From CAYYJS01 sp964472315 (lineage in GTDB: Bacteria; Verrucomicrobiota; Kiritimatiellia; UBA8416), in NCBI GenBank assembly GCA_964472315.1, contig CAYYJS010000009.1, positions 1 to 64,000 of the forward strand: a DNA stretch of 64,000 nt. The letters are read 5' to 3'. This document shows, one piece after another, positions 1 to 9,113 of this stretch. The notes under the pieces were generated by a model. That model was given only the letters and a program-made list of their open reading frames with translations. It ran no database searches and was not told the DNA's origin. The translations under genes and the position numbers were made by a program. Each line of letters starts with the position of its first letter. Within the stretch, counting starts at the first letter, position 1.

Positions 1-135
1 GCCCGTCAAGGCGACCCGATCCAGGGGAACAACGGCGAATGTCCATGACTGCACCCAATCGCAAATGCGCCCCCCTTGGCCCGCGGTCCACCATCGTGCT
101 TGTCATCGGCTCCACAAGCGTGCATCCTACGTGCG

Positions 136-1332
136 ATGAACATGGTGGCGTCGGTGGCTTTCCTTTTCATGATGGCGACGGTCCTGCTGTGCGCGTTCTG
201 GGATCGTCGGAAGAAGCGCACACGGGCGGTCGCGACGCCGGTGTCCGTCGTCGTGCCCTGTTACAACGACGCGGCCACGGTCGCGGACTGCTTGAGGAGC
301 GTTTTCGCATCCCACCCGGCGGACCTGCTCGATGTCACCGTTGTCAACGACCGCAGCACGGACGACTCGCGCGCGCGCATCGCCGAGGTCGCGCGCGAGT
401 TTCCCGTGCGCGTGGTCGATAATCCTGTCAATATGGGCAAGAGTGCGACGCTTAACGCTGCGTTGCCGTCGGCGCGTCACGAATTGGTCCTCTGCCTTGA
501 CGCGGACACCATGCTCAACCCGGATGCGCTCGGCGATATGCTTGCCCGGTTCGGTCACGATTCCCGCGTCGGCGCGGTCAGTTGCCCTTACGCGCCGTCG
601 AATCGCGGGTTTCTCCCGTCGATGCAGGCGATGGAGTATAACATGCTGCGTTTGAGCCAGGGCGCCGGCAACGTGACGTCGGTGATGGCCTTGTGGGGGG
701 GGTGCCTGATGGTGCGTCGCGAGGACTTCCGGGCCGTCGGCGGCTTCTCGTCGAACGCGATCACCGAAGATGTCGATTTGGCCTTCAAGCTGAACCGGGA
801 GGGACGCCGGGTCGAGCAGAGTTTCGTGTTCGTGCGGTCGCTGGTGCCCGATACCTGGCGCGGATGGGCGCGGCAGAAACTGCGTTGGACCGCCGGCGGG
901 TTCCAGTGCGTGTTCAAATATCCCCTGGTCTGGCTCCGGAATCCCTTGCAGACCCTGTTCATCACATCCTACGCGTTGCTGACCGTCGCCGGGCTTTGCG
1001 GCCTGATGGCGGACACGTCCCTGATCAATATCGGACGCGACCTCTTCTCGATGTGGGCGATGGACATCCCGTCGCGTCAGCTCTGGCACACCATGGGGCA
1101 CCTGTACGGACCCATACTCGCCGCCAAAATGGTTGTCGGCGCCGTAATGAGTCTGTTCTCGTTGGCCTACGTGTTGCCGACGATCTCGCGGGTGCAGGAC
1201 TGGGTGCGTATCGCCCTGGTCATTCCGTTCTCCATGGGGTACTTCCCGCTTTACATCATCGTCTCCATCCTGGGCTTCGGTTTCTGGTTCATCGCCCTTA
1301 GCCGTATGCCTGTCGAAGAACGCGCGTGGTAG
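136..1332 (+). CDS. Family 2 glycosyltransferase, membrane-bound
   Basis: This is a processive-type GT2 enzyme of about 398 residues that would move sugars from nucleotide-sugar donors to a glycan at the inner membrane. The N-terminus is a membrane anchor, followed by a basic stretch and the GT-A domain. The visible motifs are VVPCYND, the DAD donor-binding motif near residue 122, TED (catalytic base) near 210 and QKLRW (the QxxRW motif) near 246. Several hydrophobic segments follow in the C-terminal third, as in NodC/BcsA-like enzymes. I chose the ATG at 136 because the membrane anchor begins just after it; an in-frame start at 76 would add an unlikely leader. The sugar and product are unknown. 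proA follows after 30 bp with no evident functional link. Confidence 0.85.
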   Translation: MNMVASVAFLFMMATVLLCAFWDRRKKRTRAVATPVSVVVPCYNDAATVADCLRSVFASHPADLLDVTVVNDRSTDDSRARIAEVAREFPVRVVDNPVNMGKSATLNAALPSARHELVLCLDADTMLNPDALGDMLARFGHDSRVGAVSCPYAPSNRGFLPSMQAMEYNMLRLSQGAGNVTSVMALWGGCLMVRREDFRAVGGFSSNAITEDVDLAFKLNREGRRVEQSFVFVRSLVPDTWRGWARQKLRWTAGGFQCVFKYPLVWLRNPLQTLFITSYALLTVAGLCGLMADTSLINIGRDLFSMWAMDIPSRQLWHTMGHLYGPILAAKMVVGAVMSLFSLAYVLPTISRVQDWVRIALVIPFSMGYFPLYIIVSILGFGFWFIALSRMPVEERAW

Positions 1333-1362
1333 AACGGCTGTGGATGACGGGAGACTGACGCC

Positions 1363-2661
1363 ATGACGACCATCGAACAACAGGCACGTGCGGCCAAGAC
1401 GGCCGCCGTACGACTGGCCGCATGCGCATCCGACGTGAAACGGCGCGCGTTGGCCGCGATCGCGGCGGCCCTGCGGGACGGCGCGCCGGCCATACTCGCC
1501 GCCAACGCGGCCGATCTTGCGGCGGCGGACGCGGGCGGACTGGCGAAGCCCCTGCTCAAACGACTCGCCTTCGATGCCGCCAAGCTTGACGGTGCCATCG
1601 CCGGGATCGAGAGCCTGATGCGGCTGCCGGAGCCGGTCGGCGTCGTGCAGCGCGCCATGGAACTCGACAAGGGGTTGAATCTGTACCGTGTCAGTTGTCC
1701 GATCGGCGTGATCGGCGTGATCTTCGAATCGCGGCCCGACGCGCTGGTGCAGATTTCGACGCTGTGCCTGAAGAGCGGCAACGCGGCGTTGCTCAAGGGC
1801 GGCAGCGAGGCCGTACGGACGAATCGCGAACTGGCGCGCACGATCGCGACGGCGAGCGAAGCCGCCGGCATCGCGCCCGGGTGGCTGCAGCTCCTCGAAA
1901 CGCGCGCCGACGTCGATGCCATGCTCGAACTGGACACGTTGATCGACCTGATCGTCCCACGCGGATCGAACGCGTTTGTCCGTCACATCATGGAGCGCTC
2001 GAATATCCCGGTCCTCGGGCATGCCGACGGCATCTGTCATGTGTACGTGGACGACGCGGCCGACCTTGCCATGGCCGTGGCGGTGGCGGTCGACTCCAAG
2101 TGCCAGTACCCGGCCGTGTGCAATGCGGCCGAGACGATGCTGGTGCACGAGGCGGTGGCCGGGCGTTTCCTGCCGATGTTCCGGGCCGCCGTGGACGGCC
2201 GCGGGTTGGAGCTGGTCGGTTGCCCGCGCACGGTTGCGATCCTGGGCTGCGCTCACGCGACCGAGACGGACTGGCGCACGGAGTATCTGGACAACAAGCT
2301 TTCGATTCGTATCGTGCCGGACCTGGCGGCGGCCATCGCGCATATCAACATGTATGGGTCCCGGCATACGGACGCGATCGTCACCGCGAATGCCGGGCAC
2401 GCCGAGACGTTCATGGCGTTGGTCGATTCCGCGGACGTCTTCTGGAACTGCAGCACGCGGTTCAGCGATGGCTACCGGTTCGGGCTGGGGGCCGAGGTGG
2501 GGATCAGCACCAACAAGATTCATGCGCGCGGGCCGGTCGGACTGGAGGGCCTGCTGATCTACAAGTGGCGCCTGATCGGTGGCGGGCACGTGGTCGCCCC
2601 GTATGCCGACGGCACGCGTGCTTTTACGCATCGTGCGTTGGAAACCACGGGGAGAACGTAG
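1363..2661 (+). CDS. proA: Gamma-glutamyl phosphate reductase
   Basis: ProA performs the second step of proline synthesis, reducing gamma-glutamyl phosphate with NADPH to glutamate-5-semialdehyde in the cytosol. The 432 residues match the usual length of the family. The sequence shows the active-site region YPAVCNAAE (Cys near residue 253) and the C-terminal signature GLGAEVGIST followed by HARGPVGLEGL. The ATG has a GGGAG Shine-Dalgarno-like sequence at a normal distance. No proB is seen in the window, so the gene stands apart from its usual partner. It ends 13 bp from the convergent AraC-type gene. Confidence 0.95.
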   Translation: MTTIEQQARAAKTAAVRLAACASDVKRRALAAIAAALRDGAPAILAANAADLAAADAGGLAKPLLKRLAFDAAKLDGAIAGIESLMRLPEPVGVVQRAMELDKGLNLYRVSCPIGVIGVIFESRPDALVQISTLCLKSGNAALLKGGSEAVRTNRELARTIATASEAAGIAPGWLQLLETRADVDAMLELDTLIDLIVPRGSNAFVRHIMERSNIPVLGHADGICHVYVDDAADLAMAVAVAVDSKCQYPAVCNAAETMLVHEAVAGRFLPMFRAAVDGRGLELVGCPRTVAILGCAHATETDWRTEYLDNKLSIRIVPDLAAAIAHINMYGSRHTDAIVTANAGHAETFMALVDSADVFWNCSTRFSDGYRFGLGAEVGISTNKIHARGPVGLEGLLIYKWRLIGGGHVVAPYADGTRAFTHRALETTGRT

Positions 2662-2674
2662 GCCGGGCTTGCGT

Positions 2675-3562
2675 CTACCGTCGGGGGACGCTGTGGAGGA
2701 GGCGGCGGTATTCGCGGGGCGACATGCCCTTGCGCTTGTGGAAGGCGCGCGAAAAGTAGTTGCTGTCGTTGAATCCGCATTGCAGGGCGACGTCCGTCAC
2801 GCGCAGATCGTCCGCGGCGAGCAGCTCGCAGGCACGCGAGATGCGCAGGCGCAGCAGGTGCTCGATGGGCGCGCGGCCCATGACCTCGGCGAAGGCCCGC
2901 ATGAGGGAACTGCGCGACATGCCGGCCACGCGGGCGAGTTGCGCGACCGTGATCGGTTCGGCGTGGTGGTGTTCCATGTAGCTGAGCGCTTCGCCGAGGC
3001 GCAGCAGGGGACGGCTCTCCACGCGTGTCGCGCGCGCGTAGCAGCGCGACAGGAAGCCGATCAGCGTCATCAGATGGCTGCTGGCCATGAAGCGATAGCC
3101 CGGCCGTTGCTGGTGCAACTCGGACTCCATGGTTGCCACGAGCCTGGCGGCTTCGCCCAGTTCGTCGTCATCCAGGTGGAGTCGGCTGTTGAATCCGCGC
3201 GCGCGGCGGAGCCGGGGTTCCACCGTGAAGAGGGCGTGATACCCGGGTATGTTGCCGAGATCGGCGGTTGGCAGCCGCAACGCCCGCCTCCGAAACAGGA
3301 TGTTAACCAGCGTCATCTCGTCGGTGCGCTCGTATCCATGCGCCGTGTTTCCGGTGACGACGAACGCATCGCCGGCCTCGAGCGGATGCGCGCCGGTGTC
3401 CGTGACGTGGCGTCCGCTGCCGGAGAAAATGAGGACGAGCTCCGTGAAGTCGTGCCGGTGCAGTTCGCAGCTTTTGTGCGACTTGACGCGCATCACATGC
3501 AGGGGGAACTCTTCGTCCGTGAAAGCGAACCGTGTGTTGGCGTATGTGACGACATTCGGCAT
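2675..3562 (-). CDS. AraC-family transcriptional regulator (RhaR/RhaS-like)
   Basis: This 295-residue protein has an N-terminal cupin-type sugar-sensing domain (His-rich LHRHDFTELV near residue 35) and a C-terminal double helix-turn-helix. The HTH signature includes VTDVALQCGFNDSNYFSRAF and the ending GMSPREYRRL. It is transcribed away from the sugar operon that starts at 3662. The ~100 bp between the two starts should hold both promoters and the operator. By family and position it is likely the sugar-responsive activator of that operon. The mutarotase at the operon's end makes L-rhamnose or a related deoxy sugar a reasonable inducer, but this is inference. Confidence 0.88.
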   Translation of the reverse strand: MPNVVTYANTRFAFTDEEFPLHVMRVKSHKSCELHRHDFTELVLIFSGSGRHVTDTGAHPLEAGDAFVVTGNTAHGYERTDEMTLVNILFRRRALRLPTADLGNIPGYHALFTVEPRLRRARGFNSRLHLDDDELGEAARLVATMESELHQQRPGYRFMASSHLMTLIGFLSRCYARATRVESRPLLRLGEALSYMEHHHAEPITVAQLARVAGMSRSSLMRAFAEVMGRAPIEHLLRLRISRACELLAADDLRVTDVALQCGFNDSNYFSRAFHKRKGMSPREYRRLLHSVPRR

Positions 3563-3661
3563 TTGGGACGATAGTGCTCTTTTTTGAGCCGATAATCAAG
3601 GTCGTTTCATCGGAGTCCGGTAGCATGGACGGCATTGTTTCAATGAATGGGAGGATCAGGC

Positions 3662-4789
3662 ATGGCACTGAAAGTCGGAGTTGTTGGTGTTCGCGGTATC
3701 GGGTCGCGGCATGCGGGCTGTCATGTGGCGGACGACCTGGCGGACCTGGTCGCGGTATGTGATGTGGTCAAGGAGCGGGCGGACGCCGCGGCCGCGAAGT
3801 TCGGCGTGAAGGCTTACTACCGGCTGAAGGATATGCTGGAATCCGAGCAACTTGACGTTGTCGATGTCTGCACGGGCGGGTACGAGAACGGGAGCTGGCA
3901 CTTCGAGCCGGCGGTGGAGGCGCTGGATGCCGGCAAGCACGTGCTGGTTGAGAAGCCCCTGTCCAACGACATCCACGAAGCACGCGATCTGGTTGCTTAC
4001 GCCGACGCGAAGAAGCTGTACCTGGGATGCAACCTCAACCACTACTTCACGCCGCCCGCCGATCAGGCGATGGGGTACATGCGCGACGGGAAGATTGGCG
4101 AGGTTGTCTACTGTATGCATCGGATGGGGTTTCCGGGCGGCACGCCCACCTTCAAGCCGACGAGCGGTTTCCGTCACGCGGGTTTCCCGTACTTCCACGC
4201 CAAGGCCTTTCTAACGCATCCGTTCAGCGTCATGCGCTACTTCTGTGGCGACATCACTCATGTTCAGGCCTTCTTCGGGCAGCCGAGTTGCCGCCGCGCG
4301 GCCGGCGATGTGCTGCTCTCGATCAACAGCATCCACGTGCAGTTTGCCAGCGGTGCGACGGGATTCCTGCACAGTCAGCGCGGCGACACGACCTACGGGT
4401 TGGGCGGGTGGTGGCATGTTGAGGTCGGTGGCACGCGCGGCACGTTCTGCATCGAGAACTGCATCGAGCGTCTGACCTATTGGCCCGCGCCGGGGACCGA
4501 AGGCGCCGCGCAGCCGGACAAACTGGGGTTGGGCCAGACGCCGCGGCCGACGGTGACCGAGTCGGGCATCAAGGACTTCGACGCGACGTTCCCGTTGCGC
4601 ATCCATGCGTTCCTCGAGGACGTGACCAACGGCGTGCCGCGCGACCGGTTGCGCAGTTCCGGGCGCGACGCGCTGGCGGCGCTCGAGTACACCTGGGCGG
4701 CGATGGAATCCTATGAGCAGGGCGGTATTCTGGTGCGTCCGCACCCGCTGCCGCCGCTCGGTAGCGGACCGGACGAACTGGAAGACTAA
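3662..4789 (+). CDS. Gfo/Idh/MocA family oxidoreductase
   Basis: This NAD(P)-dependent sugar or inositol dehydrogenase-like protein has about 375 residues. The N-terminal Rossmann fold begins VGVVGVRGIGSRHAG, and the family's EKP motif is seen as VEKPLSND near residue 97. A C-terminal alpha/beta domain follows. I chose the ATG at 3662 over one at 3647 because a GGGAGG ribosome-binding sequence lies 8 bases before it, overlapping the upstream candidate. It is the first gene of the operon facing the AraC regulator and the first of three Gfo/Idh paralogues here. It resembles the third copy (8106-9113) more than the second: both share the H-A-G/D-C N-terminus and the NLNH(Y/R)FTP segment. The substrate is unknown. 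Confidence 0.9.
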   Translation: MALKVGVVGVRGIGSRHAGCHVADDLADLVAVCDVVKERADAAAAKFGVKAYYRLKDMLESEQLDVVDVCTGGYENGSWHFEPAVEALDAGKHVLVEKPLSNDIHEARDLVAYADAKKLYLGCNLNHYFTPPADQAMGYMRDGKIGEVVYCMHRMGFPGGTPTFKPTSGFRHAGFPYFHAKAFLTHPFSVMRYFCGDITHVQAFFGQPSCRRAAGDVLLSINSIHVQFASGATGFLHSQRGDTTYGLGGWWHVEVGGTRGTFCIENCIERLTYWPAPGTEGAAQPDKLGLGQTPRPTVTESGIKDFDATFPLRIHAFLEDVTNGVPRDRLRSSGRDALAALEYTWAAMESYEQGGILVRPHPLPPLGSGPDELED

Positions 4790-4804
4790 CGGGAGACTGA
4801 GCGT

Positions 4805-5602
4805 ATGAAACTGGGCGTGAATTCGGTCCTCTTCGGAGGACACGACATGGAGACGGCGTTCCGCGGCATCCGGATGGCCGGTTACGATGGAATCGAGATG
4901 TCGGCGATCGGCGGGATGAGCGAACACCTCGTGATCGAGCGCTGGGAGGCGTGTGTGCCGCGCATCCGCGAGCTGGCGCGGCAGTACGGCCTCGAGTTGC
5001 TGGCGATGGAGCAGCCGAACCAGGACCCTGACGTGATGGAAAAGGCCATGCAGGCTGCTGTCGCGTGCGGCATCCCGATCATCAACTGCGGTCCCGGCGG
5101 CAAGAGCGACGACGAGGCCTCGTTCCAGGAGCGCATCGAGAGTCTCGGCCGTCTGGCCGACCGCGCCGCGCATTACGGCGTTACGCTCTGCGTGAAGGCG
5201 CACGTGGGGGCGGCGATCTACAACACGCCCACCACGCTGCGCGCGCTGGCGGCCATTTCGTCCCCGGCGTTCGGCCTCGACATGGACCCGAGCCATATCC
5301 ACCGCGCCGGCGAGAACCCGGTCGAGGCGATCGCCGCCGTGATCGCGCGCATCCGGCATGTGCACATCCGGGACTGCAAGGGGCGCGAGCGCGGACCGGG
5401 CAAGCCCGAGGACCAGGCGAACGGGCGCGGCGACATCGATCTCGTGGGGTACATCCGCGTCCTTCACGCCAACGGGTATCGCGGCCCGCTGGATCTGGAG
5501 GTGATCGGCGCGAAGGCGTGCACCGTCGAACAGTGCTGTGCGATTGCCGCCGAATCGCGCGGCCATATGCAGGCCTGTCTCCAGGCATGCGGAGCAAGGT
5601 AG
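4805..5602 (+). CDS. Sugar phosphate isomerase/epimerase-type TIM barrel protein
   Basis: This 265-residue xylose isomerase-like (AP endonuclease 2 fold) protein would isomerise or epimerise a sugar or inositol derivative. It opens with KLGVNSVLFGG. It has the metal-site-like stretches DMDPSHI and RHVHIRDCKG and the late Glu in DLEVIGA, all typical for the family. A GGGAG ribosome-binding sequence precedes the ATG. It lies 15 bp after one Gfo/Idh gene and 8 bp before the next, which fits the common pairing of these two families in sugar oxidation-isomerisation pathways. The exact reaction cannot be read from the sequence. Confidence 0.87.
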   Translation: MKLGVNSVLFGGHDMETAFRGIRMAGYDGIEMSAIGGMSEHLVIERWEACVPRIRELARQYGLELLAMEQPNQDPDVMEKAMQAAVACGIPIINCGPGGKSDDEASFQERIESLGRLADRAAHYGVTLCVKAHVGAAIYNTPTTLRALAAISSPAFGLDMDPSHIHRAGENPVEAIAAVIARIRHVHIRDCKGRERGPGKPEDQANGRGDIDLVGYIRVLHANGYRGPLDLEVIGAKACTVEQCCAIAAESRGHMQACLQACGAR

Positions 5603-5610
5603 GGGGCGGG

Positions 5611-6642
5611 ATGAACATCGGTATTCTCGGATTCGCCCATGGACATGTCAATTCGTACGGCACGGTCTGGCGGGATCGCGCCCACGGCGTGCACGTGACG
5701 GCGGGATGGGACCGCGACGCGGGGCGGCTCGCCACGGCGCAAGCGCGGTTCGGCTTCAAGGCGTGCGCGAGCGCGGCCGACGTGCTGGCCTCGGACATCG
5801 AGGCCGTTCTGATCGCCTCCGAGACCAGTTTCCACGCCGAACTGGTCGAAGCGGCCGCGGCGGCAGGCAAGGCGATCGTCCTGCAGAAGCCGCTGGCGCT
5901 GACGATCGAGGAAGGCGAGCGCATCGTGCGCGCGGTCGAACGCGCCGGCGTGCCGTTCACGCTGGCGTGGCAGATGCGCGTCGATCCGCAGAACCTCAAG
6001 ATGCGCGAACTCGTGCGTGACGGGACGCTGGGCCGGATCTTCATGGTGCGGCGGAGGCACTGTCTCGGGTTCTGTCTGGACCCCGCGAACGCGACGTCCT
6101 GGCATCTGGACCCCCGTTACAACCGGGATATCTGGGCGGACGATGCGGCGCATGCCGTGGACTTCCTGTACTGGATGTTCGGCAAGCCCGTCAGCGTGAC
6201 GGCCGAGCTGGGAACGCTGTTCAATCCGGCCATCGCGAACGACAATGGCATCGCGGTGTTCCGGTATGCGGACGGTCTGATCGCCGAGGTTTCCTGCTCG
6301 TTTGTCTGTCTCGCGGGCGAAAACACGACCGAGATCGTTGGCGATAAGGGCGTTCTGATCCAGAACTACGGCGACGCCCCGAGCGCCGCGGCGCCGCGCG
6401 CGGAGCACGCCGTGGCACTGAAGTGGATGCGGGCCGGGGAGACGGCGTGGACGGCGAGCGAGCTTGCGGCGCCGCGCGGGCAGGGGGAGCGCATCGCGGC
6501 GCTGGCCGGGCCGCTGGCCGAGTTTCTGCATGGGCGGCGTCCGCCGCTGGCCTCGGCCGAGGAAGGGTTGACCACGCTCAAGCTTGTGCTGGCGTGCTAT
6601 GAGGCGAATGCCCGCGGCGCGCGGGTCATGGTGAAGGTTTGA
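5611..6642 (+). CDS. Gfo/Idh/MocA family oxidoreductase with QKP instead of EKP
   Basis: This is a second dehydrogenase-like protein, 343 residues, with the Rossmann start IGILGFAHGH. In the usual EKP position it reads LQKPLALT, so the Glu is replaced by Gln while the Lys is kept. The C-terminal domain contains a DDAAHAVDFLYWMFGKP segment, with the conserved Asp/His of this family. The open frame extends far upstream, but the ATG at 5611 lies directly after GGGGCGGG and starts the Rossmann fold, so I chose it. Its HGH N-terminus differs from the other two copies in the operon, so it probably acts on another intermediate. Confidence 0.88.
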   Translation: MNIGILGFAHGHVNSYGTVWRDRAHGVHVTAGWDRDAGRLATAQARFGFKACASAADVLASDIEAVLIASETSFHAELVEAAAAAGKAIVLQKPLALTIEEGERIVRAVERAGVPFTLAWQMRVDPQNLKMRELVRDGTLGRIFMVRRRHCLGFCLDPANATSWHLDPRYNRDIWADDAAHAVDFLYWMFGKPVSVTAELGTLFNPAIANDNGIAVFRYADGLIAEVSCSFVCLAGENTTEIVGDKGVLIQNYGDAPSAAAPRAEHAVALKWMRAGETAWTASELAAPRGQGERIAALAGPLAEFLHGRRPPLASAEEGLTTLKLVLACYEANARGARVMVKV

Positions 6643-6696
6643 TCGACGATCTCCGGGCGGAACCGGAAAACGGCGGCAATGGAAGGAGGCCATGAT

Positions 6697-8109
6697 ATGG
6701 CAACGAAGAAACAGAACGTAAAACGACCCAACATCCTGCTGGTGGCCATCGACTCGCTTGTATCGACGCACATGAGCTGTTACGGCTACCCCCGTCTGAC
6801 GACGCCGCACATCGACGCGTTCGCGAAGGAGGGCGTGCTTTTCGAAAACACCTTTTCGCCCAACGTGCCGACGACGCCGGGCTACACCTGCATGCTGACC
6901 GGCATGGATGTGTTTTCGACGCAGTGCGTGGCGCTCCGGCACCGCGGCCCGTTGACGCCGGACGTCACGACGCTGCCCGAGATCCTGAAGCGGGAAGGCT
7001 ACAATACGACCTGCGTGGGCGGCGGCAACAATCCGGCCTTTCGCGGATTCGACACGACCTTGTCGTTCGCGGGGTGGGGCGACGCCTCGCAGGGGAGTCT
7101 GCCGAAGGCCGACAACCTCAATCAGGTCACGATTCCCGAGATCGAGCGGTTGAGCAAGGAGGACAAGCCTTTCCTGATGCTGCTGCGCCACATGGATCCG
7201 CACTCGCCGTACCTGCCGCCCCGGCCATACGACCGCATGTTCTACCATGGCGATCCGTGCGACCCGGCCAACAAGTCGATGGAACCGGTCATGGCGTTCA
7301 AGCCGTTCTGCGACTACTTCGGCTCGTGGATGCCGGCGGGCATCACCGACAAGGACTACGAGATTGCCCAGTACGACGGGGCCGTCGCGTACATGGATGC
7401 GTGCATCAAGGTGCTTTTCACCCAGCTCGAATCCCTCGGCATCCTGGACGAGACGATCGTCGTCGTGAACAGCGACCACGGCGAGACGCTGTATGACCAC
7501 GAATGCTGGTTCGACCATCATGGCATCTACGACAACACCTTGCGTGTGCCGCTGATCATCCGTTATCCGAAGAAGCTTGGCGCGGGCCTGCGCGTGCCGG
7601 GCTACAACCAGCACATGGACCTGGCGCCCACGCTGTTGGAGTTGGCGGGAATCAAGAGCGGCATCCGGTTCGACGGGCGCAGCCTGATGCCGATGGTCAA
7701 GGGGGTGACCGCGAGTCATGACTCCTCGTTCTACATCACCGAGTGCACGTGGATGCGTAAGCACGGGTGGCGGACGCCGGAGTGGAAACTGATCCATGCG
7801 CTGGAGCCCGACTTCCACTTCAAACCCGAGGTCGAACTGTACAACCTGCTGGACGACCCCGATGAGAACCGCAACGTGGCGGATCGGCACCCGGATGTCG
7901 TGGCGCATCTGGAAGCGCGGATGCAGGCGCACATTGCCCGTCGCGAGCGCGAGACCGGGAAGAGCAACCCGATGCACAATCAGCCGCATTGGCACGGGAA
8001 CCAGACGATCGCCTACTTCGAATCGAGTCAACAGGCTTACGACACGCTGCACATTGGCGACCCGAAGGTGGCCCAACGGCTGCAGGCCGGTGGCAAGGGG
8101 AAGCCGTGA
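6697..8109 (+). CDS. Sulfatase-fold hydrolase, Thr at the nucleophile position
   Basis: This 470-residue alkaline phosphatase-superfamily protein has the sulfatase fold. Metal-site segments are visible as VAIDSL near the N-terminus and NSDHGETLYDH, and the family motif LTG is present. At the position of the formylglycine Cys/Ser in C-x-P-x-R, the sequence reads T59-T-P-G-Y63, so both the convertible Cys and the Arg are absent. Thr at this site is known in phosphodiester-cleaving or phosphotransfer members of the superfamily. Activity on a sulfate ester is therefore doubtful, and a phosphoester substrate is possible. There is no signal peptide, so it appears cytosolic. The ATG at 6697 has GGAGG upstream; an in-frame ATG at 6679 is less likely. 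Confidence 0.85.
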   Translation: MATKKQNVKRPNILLVAIDSLVSTHMSCYGYPRLTTPHIDAFAKEGVLFENTFSPNVPTTPGYTCMLTGMDVFSTQCVALRHRGPLTPDVTTLPEILKREGYNTTCVGGGNNPAFRGFDTTLSFAGWGDASQGSLPKADNLNQVTIPEIERLSKEDKPFLMLLRHMDPHSPYLPPRPYDRMFYHGDPCDPANKSMEPVMAFKPFCDYFGSWMPAGITDKDYEIAQYDGAVAYMDACIKVLFTQLESLGILDETIVVVNSDHGETLYDHECWFDHHGIYDNTLRVPLIIRYPKKLGAGLRVPGYNQHMDLAPTLLELAGIKSGIRFDGRSLMPMVKGVTASHDSSFYITECTWMRKHGWRTPEWKLIHALEPDFHFKPEVELYNLLDDPDENRNVADRHPDVVAHLEARMQAHIARRERETGKSNPMHNQPHWHGNQTIAYFESSQQAYDTLHIGDPKVAQRLQAGGKGKP

Positions 8110-9113
8110 CGGGTTCGCCGCAACGTGTCGGCGTCATCGGGATGGGCCCCATCGGGAACCGGCATGCCGACTGCTACCGCGAGATGGCCGGAGCCCGCCT
8201 GGTGGCGGTGTGCGATATCGACCGCGCGCGGGCGGATGCCGCCGCGGCGCGGTTGGGCGTGCCCGCCTTCTACCGTGTGCCCGATATGCTGGAGCGGGCG
8301 GACCTGACGATGGTCAGCGTGACCACCGGCGGCGAGGAGTACGGCAGCGACCATGCCGAGCCGACGCTGCAGGCCCTCGATGCGGGGCTGCATGTGCTCG
8401 GCGAGAAGCCGATCTCGAACCGGATCGAGGAGGCCGAGCGGATGGTCGCGCGGGCGCGCGAGAAGGGGCTGTGTTACGGCATCAACCTCAACCATCGGTT
8501 CACGCCGGCGGCGCGCCTGGCGCGCCGGTGGGTGGACGAAGGGTCGATCGGCGACCAGCTCTTCATCAACATGAGCATGTGGATCAAGAATCCGCGCGAG
8601 AGCTCGCCGTGGTTTCAGATCAAGGCGCTGCACCCCCATACCGTCGATGTCATGCGGCATTTTTGCGGCGACATCGAGGCGGTGCACTGCTTTGCGATGA
8701 AGGCGCCGGGGCGGCGCATCTGGTCGACGGCGCAGTTCAACCTGCGTTTTGTCAGCGGTGTTGTCGGGCACCTGACCGGCAGTTACGACATCGAGCGCGG
8801 GCACCCCATGGAGCGGTGCGAGCTTGCCGGTACGCGAGGTCGGTTCGTGATCGATGACATGTATCGCGAGGCCACGCTGTACCCCGCCGGCGACCCGGTC
8901 AAACGGGTTTTCACGAACCCGGTGTTCGGCGGTATGGAGAGCTTCACCGACACCTTTCGCAACCGGTTGCGCGCGTTTGTGGATCAGGTGAATGCGGGGG
9001 TTCGTCCCGACGCGATCGACGGATCCGGCGCCGACGGCCTGGCGGCGCAGAAGGTGCTGGACGCGGCTGTTCGTTCGATCGAGACCGGCGGGGTGGTCGA
9101 GGTGTCGCGATGA
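8106..9113 (+). CDS. Gfo/Idh/MocA family oxidoreductase
   Basis: This third Gfo/Idh paralogue has 335 residues, with the Rossmann start RVGVIGMGPIGNRHADC and an intact EKP motif (GEKPISNRI). The start is taken as a GTG that overlaps the sulfatase-like gene's stop (GTGA), which implies translational coupling. The frame is open further upstream, but that part lies inside the preceding gene. It closely parallels the first copy (3662-4789), including NLNHRFTP, and probably arose by duplication. It is in turn coupled by an ATGA overlap to the sulfotransferase. Confidence 0.88.
   Translation: MTGSPQRVGVIGMGPIGNRHADCYREMAGARLVAVCDIDRARADAAAARLGVPAFYRVPDMLERADLTMVSVTTGGEEYGSDHAEPTLQALDAGLHVLGEKPISNRIEEAERMVARAREKGLCYGINLNHRFTPAARLARRWVDEGSIGDQLFINMSMWIKNPRESSPWFQIKALHPHTVDVMRHFCGDIEAVHCFAMKAPGRRIWSTAQFNLRFVSGVVGHLTGSYDIERGHPMERCELAGTRGRFVIDDMYREATLYPAGDPVKRVFTNPVFGGMESFTDTFRNRLRAFVDQVNAGVRPDAIDGSGADGLAAQKVLDAAVRSIETGGVVEVSR

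Noticed and set aside
127..2631. 834-residue minus-strand open frame across the glycosyltransferase and proA
   Set aside because: It is antisense to two strongly supported genes, has Arg/His/Pro-rich composition and no domain. Such long shadows are expected at this GC content.
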